A stretch of 64,000 nt of DNA from positions 52,588 to 116,587 of the forward strand of contig NZ_LHVH01000008.1 in the NCBI RefSeq assembly GCF_001269885.1, given 5' to 3'. Positions 30,423-41,300 of the stretch are shown here, piece by piece. Below the pieces are notes generated by a model, which worked only from the letters and a program-made list of their open reading frames with translations, had not been told where the DNA came from and searched no databases. Position 1 is the stretch's first letter. Each line of letters begins with the position of its first letter. The position numbers and the translations under genes were made by a program. This DNA is from Pseudomonas kilonensis (GTDB taxonomy: Bacteria > Pseudomonadota > Gammaproteobacteria > Pseudomonadales > Pseudomonadaceae).

Positions 30423-31700
30423 ATGACACAACTACGCCGCGTCGCGATCATCGGTGGTAACCGCATTCCGTTCGCCCGCTCCAACGGGCCCTATGCCACC
30501 GCCAGCAACCAGGCGATGTTGACGGCTGCCCTCGAGGGGCTGATCGAACGCTACAACCTGCATGGCTTGCACATTGGCGAGGTGGCTGCCGGTGCGGTGC
30601 TCAAGCACTCCCGGGATATGAACATGACCCGCGAATGTGTGCTCGGCTCGCGGCTGTCACCGATGACGCCGGCCTATGACGTACAACAGGCCTGTGGCAC
30701 CGGGCTGGAGACAGTGCTGCTGGTGGCCAACAAGATTGCCCTGGGGCAGATCGACAGCGGCATTGCCGGCGGCGTCGACACCACCTCGGACGCGCCGATC
30801 GCGGTCAATGAAGGGCTGCGCAGGATCCTGCTGCAAGCCAATCGCGCCAAGACCACCGCCGACAAGATCAAGACCTTCCTACAGTTGCGCCCTCAGCACC
30901 TCGTCCCCGACCTGCCGCGCATCAACGAACCGCGCACCGGCCTGAACATGGGTGAGCATTGCGAGTTGATGGCCCAGACCTGGCAGATCCCCCGGGAGGC
31001 GCAAGACCAGTTGGCCCTGGAAAGTCATCAGAAAATGGCCGCGTCCTATGCCGAAGGTTGGCAGAATGACTTGATGACACCGTTTCTTGGCCTGACCCGG
31101 GACAACAACCTGCGCCCGGACCTGACCCCGGAAAAACTCGCTTCCCTCAAGCCGGCCTTCGAAAAAAGTGCCAAGGGCACGATGACCGCGGGTAATTCCA
31201 CGCCACTGACCGATGGCGCTTCGTTGGTGCTGCTGGGCAGCGAAGAGTGGGCCAAGGCTCGAGGCCTGCCGATCCTGGCGTACCTGCGCGACGGCGAAAC
31301 GGCGGCGGTGGATTTCGTCAATGGCGCCGAAGGGCTGTTGATGGCCCCGGTGTACGCCGTGCCGCGGTTGCTGGCGCGCAACGGCTTGACCTTGCAGGAC
31401 TTTGATTACTACGAGATCCACGAAGCGTTCGCCGCCCAGGTGTTGTGCACACTGAAGGCCTGGGAAGACCCGGACTACTGCAAGACCCGCCTGGGCCTCG
31501 ATGCGCCGCTAGGGTCCATCGACCGCAGCCGGTTGAACGTCAAGGGCAGCTCCCTGGCCGCCGGGCACCCGTTTGCCGCCACGGGCGGGCGCATTGTCGC
31601 CAACCTCGCCAAGTTGCTCGATGCGGCCGGGCGAGGTCGCGGGTTGATCTCCATCTGCGCCGCCGCGGGCCAGGGCGTGACGGCGATTATCGAGCGCTGA
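30423..31700 (+). CDS. acetyl-CoA C-acyltransferase (thiolase), FadI-like
   Basis: 425 residues. Thiolase fold with nucleophile Cys in DVQQACGTGLE (about residue 92), the EIHEAFAAQVL histidine, AAGHPFAATGGRIV and the second Cys in SICAAAGQG. The N-terminus RRVAIIGGNRIPFARSNGPY places it with the FadI-like class. Start ATG 30423. Makes or cleaves 3-oxoacyl-CoA; with the divergent reductase and hydratase it could run fatty acid oxidation or its reversal. Its 3' end overlaps the convergent transporter gene by 14 bases. Confidence 0.93.
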   Translation: MTQLRRVAIIGGNRIPFARSNGPYATASNQAMLTAALEGLIERYNLHGLHIGEVAAGAVLKHSRDMNMTRECVLGSRLSPMTPAYDVQQACGTGLETVLLVANKIALGQIDSGIAGGVDTTSDAPIAVNEGLRRILLQANRAKTTADKIKTFLQLRPQHLVPDLPRINEPRTGLNMGEHCELMAQTWQIPREAQDQLALESHQKMAASYAEGWQNDLMTPFLGLTRDNNLRPDLTPEKLASLKPAFEKSAKGTMTAGNSTPLTDGASLVLLGSEEWAKARGLPILAYLRDGETAAVDFVNGAEGLLMAPVYAVPRLLARNGLTLQDFDYYEIHEAFAAQVLCTLKAWEDPDYCKTRLGLDAPLGSIDRSRLNVKGSSLAAGHPFAATGGRIVANLAKLLDAAGRGRGLISICAAAGQGVTAIIER

Positions 31701-32715
31701 GGACGGCGCCGTCCTGGCGGGACGCCAGTTCCCGGTGATGGCTGGCGTAGCGCTCGGCGAGGATCGAGCAGACGATCAACTGCAGCGGGTGATAGATCAT
31801 GATCGGCAGTAGGATCAACCCCAGGCCGGGATGGTTGCCGAAAATCAACGCCGCCATGGGCACGCCGGCGGCGAGGGATTTCTTGCTGGCACAGAACACC
31901 GCGGCCACTTCATCGGCGCTGCGCAATTGCAGGGCGCGGGCGGTACGGGTGGTCGCCCACAAGATGATCGCCAGCAGCACGGCACTGCCAAGCACTGCGC
32001 TCAATAGCACGCCGTGGCCTTGCTGTTGCCAGATGCCGGACACCATCGAGTTGCAGAATGCCGCGTAGACCAGCAGCAGGATCACCAGTTTATCGATGAT
32101 GCTGGTGTAGCGCTTGTACCTGCCGAAAAAGCCAGCCAACCAACGCCGCAGGAGCTGCCCCAGCACCAGTGGCAGCAGCAACATCATGCACAGGTCGAGC
32201 AAGGTGGACCCCAGGTCGATGCCGCCGGCGCCGCTGCCGACCACGAAGCTGACCAGCAGCGGTGTCAGGAAAACCCCCAGTACGCTGGACAGGCTCGCGT
32301 TGAGAATCGCCGCGGGCACGTTACCGCCGGCACTGCCGGTCAGCGCCACCGAGGAAGAAATGGTCGAGGGCAGGGCGCACAGGTAGAAGAACCCCAGCAT
32401 CAGCAGCGCCGGCACATGGCTGCCGACGAGCCAGTGGCTGAGCAGCCAGATCAACGGAAACACGCCAAAGGTGAAACCCTGCACCATCACATGCAGGCGG
32501 ATGTTCTTCAAACCGTGGCGGATCTGTTCGCCGGACAGGTTGACCCCGTGCAGGAAGAACACCACGAAGATGCCGATGTTGACCACCCATTCGGCATGCA
32601 TGGCGCCGCCCGTGGCGCCAAAGGTTGGAAAGAAGTACGCCAACAGCGTGGCGAGTAACATGCCGCAGAGGAACCAGTCGGTCACCATGCGTTTGAGGTG
32701 TCTGAGGATATGCAT
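31687..32715 (-). CDS. bile acid:sodium symporter family protein, YfeH-like
   Basis: 342 residues and about ten membrane segments: FLCGMLLATLLAYFFPTF, VVNIGIFVVFFLHGVNLSGE, LGFFYLCALPSTISSSVALT and the conserved CASKKSLAAGVPMAALIF. The start at 32715 (MHILRHLKRM) is preferred to an ATG 12 bases further upstream. Members of this branch are uncharacterised organic-anion transporters. Diverges from the AraC regulator 80 bases away, which may control it. Confidence 0.9.
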   Translation of the reverse strand: MHILRHLKRMVTDWFLCGMLLATLLAYFFPTFGATGGAMHAEWVVNIGIFVVFFLHGVNLSGEQIRHGLKNIRLHVMVQGFTFGVFPLIWLLSHWLVGSHVPALLMLGFFYLCALPSTISSSVALTGSAGGNVPAAILNASLSSVLGVFLTPLLVSFVVGSGAGGIDLGSTLLDLCMMLLLPLVLGQLLRRWLAGFFGRYKRYTSIIDKLVILLLVYAAFCNSMVSGIWQQQGHGVLLSAVLGSAVLLAIILWATTRTARALQLRSADEVAAVFCASKKSLAAGVPMAALIFGNHPGLGLILLPIMIYHPLQLIVCSILAERYASHHRELASRQDGAVLSAR

Positions 32716-32794
32716 AGGGCACCGCAAGTTGTAAGAAAAGTCGACTTAGCCTAACGTCGTCCCTACCAGTCGTCTTGCGACATAAGGCCAATCA

Positions 32795-33586
32795 ATGCCG
32801 CCTAACGGACACCAACAGCTCGAACGCCGCATCCCCGACCTGGCGCAATTGCCGAGGCCGCTGTACGCCCGTGTCGAAAGCTTGAGCGCCGGTTCCTGGA
32901 CGCAAGCCCATCGTCATGACTGGGTGCAGTTTTCCTACGCCATCAGCGGCGTTCTCGGCGTACACACCGCAGCGGGTAGCTTCTTTGCCCCGCCACAACG
33001 GGGCATCTGGATCCCGGCCGACCTGGAACACCATGTGGTGACCTCCACCCGAGCGGAAATGCGCAGCCTGTATGTGCATCGCCACGCCTGCCCCTGGGCC
33101 GATGAGCGTTGCCGGGTGCTGGAAGTCACGCCACTGGCCCGTGAGTTGATCAAGGTGTTCTGTCAGCTTCCGGTCGATTACCCGCAAGGCGATACCCAGG
33201 AACAACGGTTGGTGCAGGTGTTGCTGGACCAGTTGGCGACTTTGCCGGAGGTGGGGTTCTCCCTGCCGCTGCCACGACATGCCCGTCTGCTGGGGCTGTG
33301 TAACGAGTTGATCGAACAGCCTGAGCAGAACGTCACCTTGCACGCCTGGGCTGAGCGCCTGGGCACGTCGGAAAAAACCTTGATGCGCCTGTTCCAGCGC
33401 GAGACCGGCCTGAGCTTTCGCGCCTGGCGCCAGCGCATGCGCTTGTTGTCGTCCCTGGGCTCGCTGGAGCAGGGCGACAGTGTCACCAGCGCCGCGTTGT
33501 CCTGCGGGTATGATTCAACGTCCGCGTTCATTGCGGCGTTCAAGGGGATGTTCGGGTTTACGCCGGGGGAACTGTTCAAACATTGA
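32795..33586 (+). CDS. AraC family transcriptional regulator
   Basis: 263 residues. N-terminal cupin sensor (HRHDWVQFSYAISGVLGVHT, PPQRGIWIPADLEHHV) and a C-terminal double helix-turn-helix: LHAWAERLGTSEKTLMRLFQ, RETGLSFRAWRQRMRLL, AALSCGYDSTSAFIAAFKGM and FGFTPGELF. Divergent from the symporter gene, the probable target. Confidence 0.92.
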   Translation: MPPNGHQQLERRIPDLAQLPRPLYARVESLSAGSWTQAHRHDWVQFSYAISGVLGVHTAAGSFFAPPQRGIWIPADLEHHVVTSTRAEMRSLYVHRHACPWADERCRVLEVTPLARELIKVFCQLPVDYPQGDTQEQRLVQVLLDQLATLPEVGFSLPLPRHARLLGLCNELIEQPEQNVTLHAWAERLGTSEKTLMRLFQRETGLSFRAWRQRMRLLSSLGSLEQGDSVTSAALSCGYDSTSAFIAAFKGMFGFTPGELFKH

Positions 33587-33826
33587 GTCGTCGCACTTTC
33601 CTACAGCCGATGGTAGACATGACTGTCAGCTCTTGTCGCAAATGCCTGGGCATTCAGTTAGCAATGTCAGGTTCGGTCTCGGCTATGATTCGGCTCGGTC
33701 GATTGATCCGGCACATTGTGTGCATCACAGGTTCATAGGTCGGCAACCCCTCCCCGTGGAGGAAGGATTGCCGTATAACGACTGTCATTCGCGTGTTTGG
33801 TAATAAAGGACCCACAATAAAAGCTG

Positions 33827-34720
33827 ATGAAGACTCCAAAACGCATTGAACCCCTGATCGAGGACGGTCTGGTCGACGAGGTGCTGCGCCCACTCATGAG
33901 TGGTAAAGAAGCAGCTGTTTATGTGGTGCGCTGCGGTAACGAGCTACGTTGCGCGAAGGTCTACAAGGAGGCGAACAAGCGAAGCTTTCGTCAGGCGGCC
34001 GAATATCAGGAAGGCCGCAAGGTCCGCAACAGCCGTCAGGCCCGGGCCATGGCCAAGGGCTCGAAGTTCGGGCGCAAGGAAACCGAGGACGCCTGGCAGA
34101 ATGCTGAAGTAGCGGCGCTGTTCCGCTTGGCTAGCGCGGGTGTGCGCGTGCCCAAGCCGTACGACTTCCTTGAAGGCGTGCTGCTGATGGAACTGGTGGC
34201 CGACGAGTACGGCGATGCAGCGCCGCGTCTGAACGATGTGGTGCTGGAGCCGGACCAGGCCCGTGAATATCACGCCTATCTGATTTCCCAGATCGTGCTG
34301 ATGTTGTGTACCGGTCTGGTGCACGGCGACCTGTCGGAGTTCAACGTCCTGCTCACGCCGACCGGGCCGGTGATCATCGACCTGCCGCAGGCCGTGGATG
34401 CTGCGGGTAACAACCATGCCTTCAGCATGCTGGAGCGGGACGTGGGCAATATGGCGTCCTACTTCGGTCGGTTTGCCCCGGAGCTCAAGCGCACCAAGTA
34501 CGCGAAGGAAATGTGGGCGCTGTACGAAGCCGGCACCCTGCACCCGGCCAGCATGCTGACCGGCGAGTTCGACGAGCCGGAAGAACTGGCGGATGTCGGC
34601 GGGATCATGCGCGAGATCGAGGCCGCCCGCCTGGACGAGGAACGCCGCCAGGCTGTCCGCGCCGCCGACGATGCCCCGCCCGGCAAGACCGAAGAGCCGC
34701 CTCCGCCATGGATGCAATGA
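33827..34720 (+). CDS. RIO1-family atypical serine/threonine protein kinase
   Basis: 297 residues. RIO kinase features are complete: Lys in GNELRCAKVYKEANKRSFRQ, a RAMAKGSKFGRKE loop, the catalytic VHGDLSEFNVLL (Asp and Asn) and metal-binding IIDLPQAVD. The C-terminal tail is charged and ends PPPPWMQ. Remembered ortholog PA4780. In archaea and eukaryotes RIO kinases act in ribosome maturation; the role in pseudomonads is unknown. About 240 bases upstream carry no other gene. Confidence 0.92.
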   Translation: MKTPKRIEPLIEDGLVDEVLRPLMSGKEAAVYVVRCGNELRCAKVYKEANKRSFRQAAEYQEGRKVRNSRQARAMAKGSKFGRKETEDAWQNAEVAALFRLASAGVRVPKPYDFLEGVLLMELVADEYGDAAPRLNDVVLEPDQAREYHAYLISQIVLMLCTGLVHGDLSEFNVLLTPTGPVIIDLPQAVDAAGNNHAFSMLERDVGNMASYFGRFAPELKRTKYAKEMWALYEAGTLHPASMLTGEFDEPEELADVGGIMREIEAARLDEERRQAVRAADDAPPGKTEEPPPPWMQ

Positions 34721-34767
34721 TCGGTTGAACAGAAACCCGGCCAATGGCCGTAATGCTGTTCACTTAG

Positions 34768-34811
34768 AAAAAACGGCGCTTCTTTCAGAAATGGAAAGGC
34801 GCCGTTTTTTT
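34768..34811 (+). terminator. Rho-independent terminator after the RIO kinase gene
   Basis: AAAAAACGGCGC, a loop of about 18 bases, GGCGCCGTTTTTTT. It is the first structure after the kinase stop codon and precedes the large inverted repeat. Confidence 0.85.
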
Positions 34812-34820
34812 GGGTTGGTG

Positions 34821-35630
34821 TGTATATCCATTTCTTCGGTAACGGCCGCTTAGGGTTCCGCCCTTACGGCGGGTCACTTTTGAAGAGCGCCAAAAGTAAC
34901 CAAAAGCGCTTTGCCCCACCACTCGGTGCCTCGCTTAGGCTCGGCATGCCTGAACGAAGGCATTGCTCCGTGGGCCCGCCGCGAAGGGCCATCCATGGCC
35001 CAGCGCGGCTACCTCGGCATCCATGCCGAGGTGCCCACTGCGCGACACCTTCGTTCAGCCATCGTGGTTAACGGGGCGCCCGAGATCAACGTCCACCGCG
35101 AGGCGGCCTAGTAGCCGACCTGGCTCTTGCGGTCGTACACCCATCAGATCTGTGGGAGCAAAGCTTGCTCGCGATGACGGTGTCCCAGTCAATGAAGATG
35201 TTGGATGTGCCGGCCTCTTCGCGAGCAGGCTCGCTCCCACAGGGGGCTCTAGATGCACATAAGTATTGTGTCTACGGAAGATCCAATGTGCGAGCTTGCT
35301 CGCGATAGCGGTGGCTCAGCCACATAGATGCCGGCATGTGCCCCGCTCTTGCTTTGGATCTTGATCTGGACGCCCCGTTAAACCACGCTGGCTGAACGAA
35401 GGCATTGCGCAGTGGGCATCCCGGCATGGATGCCGGGATAGCCGCGCTGGGCCATGGATGGCCCTTCGCGGCGGGCCCACGGAGCAATGCCTTCGTTCGG
35501 GCACACCGAGCCTAGGCGAGGTGCCGAGTGGTGGGGCAAAGCGCTTTTGGTTACTTTTGGCGCTCTTCCAAAAGTGACCCGCCGTAAGGGCGGAACCCTA
35601 AGCCGCCGTTACCGCAGAAACGGATATACA
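34821..35630. repeat. large imperfect inverted repeat, arms about 270 bases
   Basis: Left arm 34821-35089 and right arm 35361-35630 are reverse complements with scattered differences. Examples: TGTATATCC/GGATATACA at the outer ends, GCCCTTACGGCGGGTCACTT against its complement at about 35572-35592, and GGTTAACGGGGCGCC near the inner ends. The roughly 270-base centre holds a REP pair (35150-35244) and a partial REP (about 35288-35320). A shorter outer match, AATGCTGTTCACTTA at 34752-34766, pairs with TAAGTGAACAGCATT at about 35670-35684. Small open frames in the arms are arginine- and proline-rich and look spurious. With its flanks it accounts for the 1.1-kb gap between the kinase gene and cueR. 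Confidence 0.85.
35150..35244. repeat. REP palindrome pair inside the large inverted repeat
   Basis: GTGGGAGCAAAGCTTGCTCGC and inverted GCGAGCAGGCTCGCTCCCAC in the loop region. Confidence 0.9.
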
Positions 35631-35740
35631 CCCTTACCCCAATGGGTCGAAACTGAAGATCCACAGCCTTAAGTGAACAGCATTAGGCCCTGGCCGGTTT
35701 TTTTGTGGGCACTCCAAAATCTCATACCCACCGCAGCCCC

Positions 35741-35832
35741 CTGTGGGAGCGAGCTTGCTCGCGATAGCGGTGGATCAGCTTGCATCGATGTTGAATGTGC
35801 CGCCGCCTTCGCGAGCAAGTTCGCTCCCACAA
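35741..35832. repeat. REP palindrome pair downstream of cueR
   Basis: GTGGGAGCGAGCTTGCTCGC and inverted GCGAGCAAGTTCGCTCCCAC, ending 17 bases before the cueR stop. Confidence 0.9.
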
Positions 35833-35848
35833 GGGCCGGCGGTGGGCA

Positions 35849-36246
35849 TCAACTCTGGCAACACCCCGACGCCAGTTCCTTGAGGATCGGGCAGTCCGGG
35901 CGGTGGTCGCCGTGGCAGTGTTCCACCAGATCCTGGAGGGTGTCGCGAAGCTCAGCCAGTTCGCGGATTTTCTGGTTCAGTTCTTCGATGTGCTGGCGGG
36001 CCAGGGCCTTGACGTCGGCGCTGGCGCGTTGGCGGTCTTGCCAGAGGGTCAGCAGTTTGCCGACCTCTTCCAGGGAAAACCCCAAGTCGCGAGAGCGCTT
36101 GATAAAGGCCAGGGTGTGCAGGTCATCGGCGCCGTAGATCCGATAGCCGCTGTCGGTACGATGGGCGGCCTTGAGCAGGCCGATGGATTCGTAATAGCGG
36201 ATCATCTTCGCGCTCAGGCCGCTCTGGCGGGCCGCTTGGCCGATGT

Positions 36247-36250
<4 letters not shown>
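35849..36250 (-). CDS. cueR: copper-responsive MerR-family regulator
   Basis: 133 residues. N-terminal winged helix [20 protein letters not shown], a long dimerisation helix, and the CueR metal loop Cys112-x7-Cys120 (CHGDHRPDC), followed by a C-terminal GCC motif. Senses Cu(I) and activates copper-detoxification promoters by reshaping overlong spacers; two matching operators lie at 38670-38700 and 39354-39384. Overlaps the end of cueA by four bases, so it is co-transcribed with its target. Confidence 0.95.
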
Positions 36251-38640
<2,390 letters not shown>

Positions 38641-38669
38641 CGGTCAGGCTCCCTGTAGTGAATGACTAC

Positions 38670-38700
38670 AGGATCAACCTTGCCATGCGGGCAAGGTCAA
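38670..38700 (-). promoter_or_regulatory. CueR operator and promoter of cueA-cueR
   Basis: On the minus strand TTGACC (-35, 38700-38695) is followed by a 19-base palindromic spacer TTGCCCGCATGGCAAGGTT and a GATCCT -10-like hexamer. The dyad CCTTGCC/GGCAAGG inside an overlong 19-base spacer is the hallmark of CueR/MerR-activated promoters. Confidence 0.88.
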
Positions 38701-38747
38701 GCGCCAATCCAAAAAGCGCTGCCGATCCCTGATTTGGGAGCTGGCTC

Positions 38748-38855
38748 TGTGGGAGCAAGGCTTGCCCGCGATGGAGGCACCGCAGTCTGTTGAGTGACCG
38801 CGGCGCCTGGGTCGCGAGCAAGCTTTGCTCCCACAAAGCTCGCTCCCACAGGGGG
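38748..38855. repeat. REP palindrome pair
   Basis: GTGGGAGCAAGGCTTGCC and inverted GAGCAAGCTTTGCTCCCAC, with an extra inverted CGCTCCCAC unit at the right. Confidence 0.9.
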
Positions 38856-38883
38856 GCTCGCAGCCACAAGATTAAGCGGTGTG

Positions 38884-39267
38884 TCAGTAACCGAGCCCAG
38901 CTTGCTTGAGGTACATGCCTTGTTCATTCATGGCGATGCGGAACTTCAGGATGTCACCGGCCCTGAGGGTGATGTTCTGCGACCCTGGCGCGAGCATGCC
39001 CGGGTTGCACCCCGGTGCCTGGCCTGGCAGCAACTTCAGGCGCAAGGAAAACTGGCCCGGCGGCAGGTTGAACGAAGTGCTTTGCTCCTGGAACAGCCTG
39101 GCCGAGAGCTGATCCTGGATGTAGATGCCGATTTCGCAATTGGTCGACACTTCCAGGCGCTCGCGGGAAATGATCACCACGCCATAGTCTTCGCCGGCGG
39201 CCGAGGCCTGGGGCGCCACCGCTGAAAAACCGAGCATGCAAAACAGGCTGAACGCTGACCAGCGCAT
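38884..39267 (-). CDS. secreted protein of unknown function beside the copper genes
   Basis: 127 residues from ATG 39267, with GGAGG upstream. Signal peptide MRWSAFSLFCMLGFSAVA with a likely cleavage after ASA. The mature part (GEDYGVVIISRERLEVSTNC, FNLPPGQFSLRLKLLPGQ, NPGMLAPGSQNITLRAGDIL) reads as a small beta-rich periplasmic or outer-membrane domain with two cysteines. I do not recognise the family. It diverges from the copZ-like gene across a CueR box, but the box is oriented toward copZ, so copper control of this gene is only a possibility. Confidence 0.8.
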   Translation of the reverse strand: MRWSAFSLFCMLGFSAVAPQASAAGEDYGVVIISRERLEVSTNCEIGIYIQDQLSARLFQEQSTSFNLPPGQFSLRLKLLPGQAPGCNPGMLAPGSQNITLRAGDILKFRIAMNEQGMYLKQAGLGY

Positions 39268-39353
39268 GGCTGAACCTCCGGTGTTAAATCCTTGATGTGT
39301 GCAGCTTGGCTGAGCGCGATGCCGATTGCCAGCCCGGCAGTTTTTGTCAGAAC

Positions 39354-39384
39354 TTGACCTTGCCATGATGGCAAGCTTGAGACT
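39354..39384 (+). promoter_or_regulatory. CueR operator and promoter of the copZ-like gene
   Basis: TTGACC (39354-39359), 19-base spacer TTGCCATGATGGCAAGCTT with dyad TTGCCAT/ATGGCAA, then GAGACT (39379-39384) as -10. Same -35 and spacer length as the cueA promoter. Confidence 0.85.
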
Positions 39385-39415
39385 GCTGGCAACCTCAATC
39401 CCAAGGAGTCATCTC

Positions 39416-39613
39416 ATGCACACTTTCAATGTCCAGGGCATGTCGTGCGGTCACTGTGTCAAGGCCATCACCCAGGCTGTCCAGGCCAAGGACCCGGCGG
39501 CCGACGTGCAAATCAACCTGGGTGCCAAGACTGTCCAGGTCCAGAGTTCGTTGCCGGCCGATGCCGTGCTTGCGGCCATCAAGGAGGAGGGCTATGAGGC
39601 CAGCCCTGCTTGA
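39416..39613 (+). CDS. copZ: copper chaperone of the HMA/CopZ family
   Basis: 65 residues, one heavy-metal-associated domain: MHTFNVQGMSCGHCVKAITQ with metal-binding Cys11 and Cys14, ending IKEEGYEASPA. AGGAG lies about eight bases before the ATG. Cytosolic Cu(I) carrier expected to deliver copper to CueA and CueR. Driven by the CueR-type promoter just upstream. Confidence 0.93.
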   Translation: MHTFNVQGMSCGHCVKAITQAVQAKDPAADVQINLGAKTVQVQSSLPADAVLAAIKEEGYEASPA

Positions 39614-39708
39614 AGTTTTTTAATCGTTAGCGACCTACCGGAATGTTCAAGAGCGTCCGGCACGGCTAGACTGTCAGGCTGTCGAACGACGCCTGAGCGG
39701 GACGCCCG

Positions 39709-40911
39709 ATGAACCTCCGTACCATTCTGATTCTTGGCGCCTTGAGCGCTTTCGGTCCCTTGGCGATCGACTTCTACCTGCCTGCCTTTCCGGCGATGGC
39801 GACGGCCTTCGGTACCGACGAAAAACACATTCAGTTGACCCTGGCGGCTTATTTCCTCGGCTTGTCCATCGGGCAACTGGCCTATGGGCCGGTGGCGGAT
39901 CGCTTCGGACGGCGCATTCCATTGCTGACCGGTGTTGGTTTGTTCACCCTGGCCTCCCTGGCCTGCGCCTACGCGCCGAGCCTGGAATGGCTGATCGGCG
40001 CCCGCTTCGTCCAGGCCCTGGGTGGGTGCGCCGGGATGGTGATCTCGCGGGCGGTGGTCAGCGACAAATGCGACGCGGTGGGTTCGGCCAAGGTGTTTTC
40101 GCAGTTGATGCTGGTGATGGGCCTGGCGCCGATTCTCGCGCCGATGCTGGGCGGGTTGCTGGTGAACCTGCATGGTTGGCAATCGATCTTCATTGCCCTG
40201 ACCGTGTTCAGCGCATTGGCGTCGATGGCGGTGGCCTTGTGGCTGCCGGAAAGCTTGCCGGACCATGTGCCTCGGCAACCGTTGTCGGGGGCATTGCGCC
40301 AATATGGCCGGTTATTGACCGACGCCGTCTTCCTCGGTCATGCGCTGACGGGAGGCATCGCTATCGCTGGGATGTTTGCCTACATCGCCGGTTCGCCTTT
40401 CGTCTTCATCAAGCTCTACGGGGTACCGGCCGAACACTTCGGTTGGCTGTTCGGCACCAACGCGGCGGGCTTCATCCTGGTTGCCCAGGTCAACGCCCGG
40501 CTGCTGTCCAAGCGCGGTCCGGCGTTCCTGCTGAGCCGCGCGGTATGGGTCTACCTGGGCGCCGGGCTGAGCCTGTTGGCCGTCAGCGCCTTGCAACCTG
40601 CGCAGTTGTGGCCGCTGCTGGTTCCGCTGTTTATCTGCATCGCCAGCCTGGGGTGCATCCTGCCCAACGCCTCGGCTTGCGCCATGAATGGGCAGGGCGC
40701 CCGGGCCGGCAGTGCTTCGGCGATGCTGGGATGCCTGCAGTTTTCCGTGGCCGCCGGGGCAGCTGCGTTGGTGGCGGCGCTGCATGACGGCACCGCCGTG
40801 CCAATGGCGCTGGTCATCAGCCTTTGCGGGCTGTTGGTGGTGGGCGCAGCGATGCGGACCCGTCGCCTGCAAAATGCCCGGGCGCTGGCCCAGGCCAGTC
40901 GCGAAGGCTGA
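39709..40911 (+). CDS. Bcr/CflA family MFS drug exporter
   Basis: 400 residues and 12 membrane segments. LGALSAFGPLAIDFYLPAFP, the MFS loop GPVADRFGRRIPLL and the motif-C-like segment LAPILAPMLGGLLV are typical of bicyclomycin/florfenicol-type proton antiporters. Substrate unknown. About 95 bases after the copZ-like gene; no sign of shared copper control. Confidence 0.92.
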   Translation: MNLRTILILGALSAFGPLAIDFYLPAFPAMATAFGTDEKHIQLTLAAYFLGLSIGQLAYGPVADRFGRRIPLLTGVGLFTLASLACAYAPSLEWLIGARFVQALGGCAGMVISRAVVSDKCDAVGSAKVFSQLMLVMGLAPILAPMLGGLLVNLHGWQSIFIALTVFSALASMAVALWLPESLPDHVPRQPLSGALRQYGRLLTDAVFLGHALTGGIAIAGMFAYIAGSPFVFIKLYGVPAEHFGWLFGTNAAGFILVAQVNARLLSKRGPAFLLSRAVWVYLGAGLSLLAVSALQPAQLWPLLVPLFICIASLGCILPNASACAMNGQGARAGSASAMLGCLQFSVAAGAAALVAALHDGTAVPMALVISLCGLLVVGAAMRTRRLQNARALAQASREG

Positions 40912-40912
40912 C

Positions 40913-41083
40913 TCAGCCGGCCGCGCGCTGCTGTTGTTCGGGGAAATGATGGGGCGCGAGGATCCGCGCTTGCAGGGTGTTGGCGAAGGCCTGGGCTTCG
41001 GCCTCGGTACGGAAGGTGACGACGTGCTGGTCAAGGCGTACTTGCCATTGGGATTTTGCCACTTCTTTTATCAGGATCTTCAT
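40913..41083 (-). CDS. small conserved hypothetical protein
   Basis: 56 residues with a strong ribosome-binding site (AGGAGG) before the ATG at 41083. Sequence MKILIKEVAKSQWQVRLDQH then TEAEAQAFANTLQARIL predicts a small beta-alpha fold; resembles DUF2188-like short proteins but is not firmly assigned. Ends one base from the convergent MFS gene stop. Confidence 0.65.
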   Translation of the reverse strand: MKILIKEVAKSQWQVRLDQHVVTFRTEAEAQAFANTLQARILAPHHFPEQQQRAAG

Positions 41084-41190
41084 TGCTGACCTCCTCACGA
41101 AAAGATTGCGTTGCAAAGGCCTCGAGTGTAGACCCGAATGCGATCGCAATTGTGACAAGGATCAATTCTCGGACTGACGGCATGGGTTTT

Positions 41191-41279
41191 GTGGGAGCAA
41201 AGCTTGCTCGCGATAAATGGTGACGCGGTTTTATAGAGAACCGCGGTGCCTCCATCGCGAGCAAGCTTTGCTCCCACAA
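41191..41279. repeat. REP palindrome pair
   Basis: GTGGGAGCAAAGCTTGCTCGC and its inverted copy with about 45 bases between them. Confidence 0.9.
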
Positions 41280-41300
41280 GCGCTAGGCCCTCATCGTGGG

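Noticed and set aside
33480..33803. Plus-strand frame of 107 codons overlapping the end of the AraC gene
   Set aside because: Starts inside the AraC coding region in another frame, with no ribosome-binding site and no similarity; the gap before the RIO kinase appears non-coding.
34820..35700. Several short Arg/Pro/His-rich frames (60-100 codons) in the inverted repeat
   Set aside because: They lie in both arms of a repeat, lack ribosome-binding sites and have repeat-derived composition.
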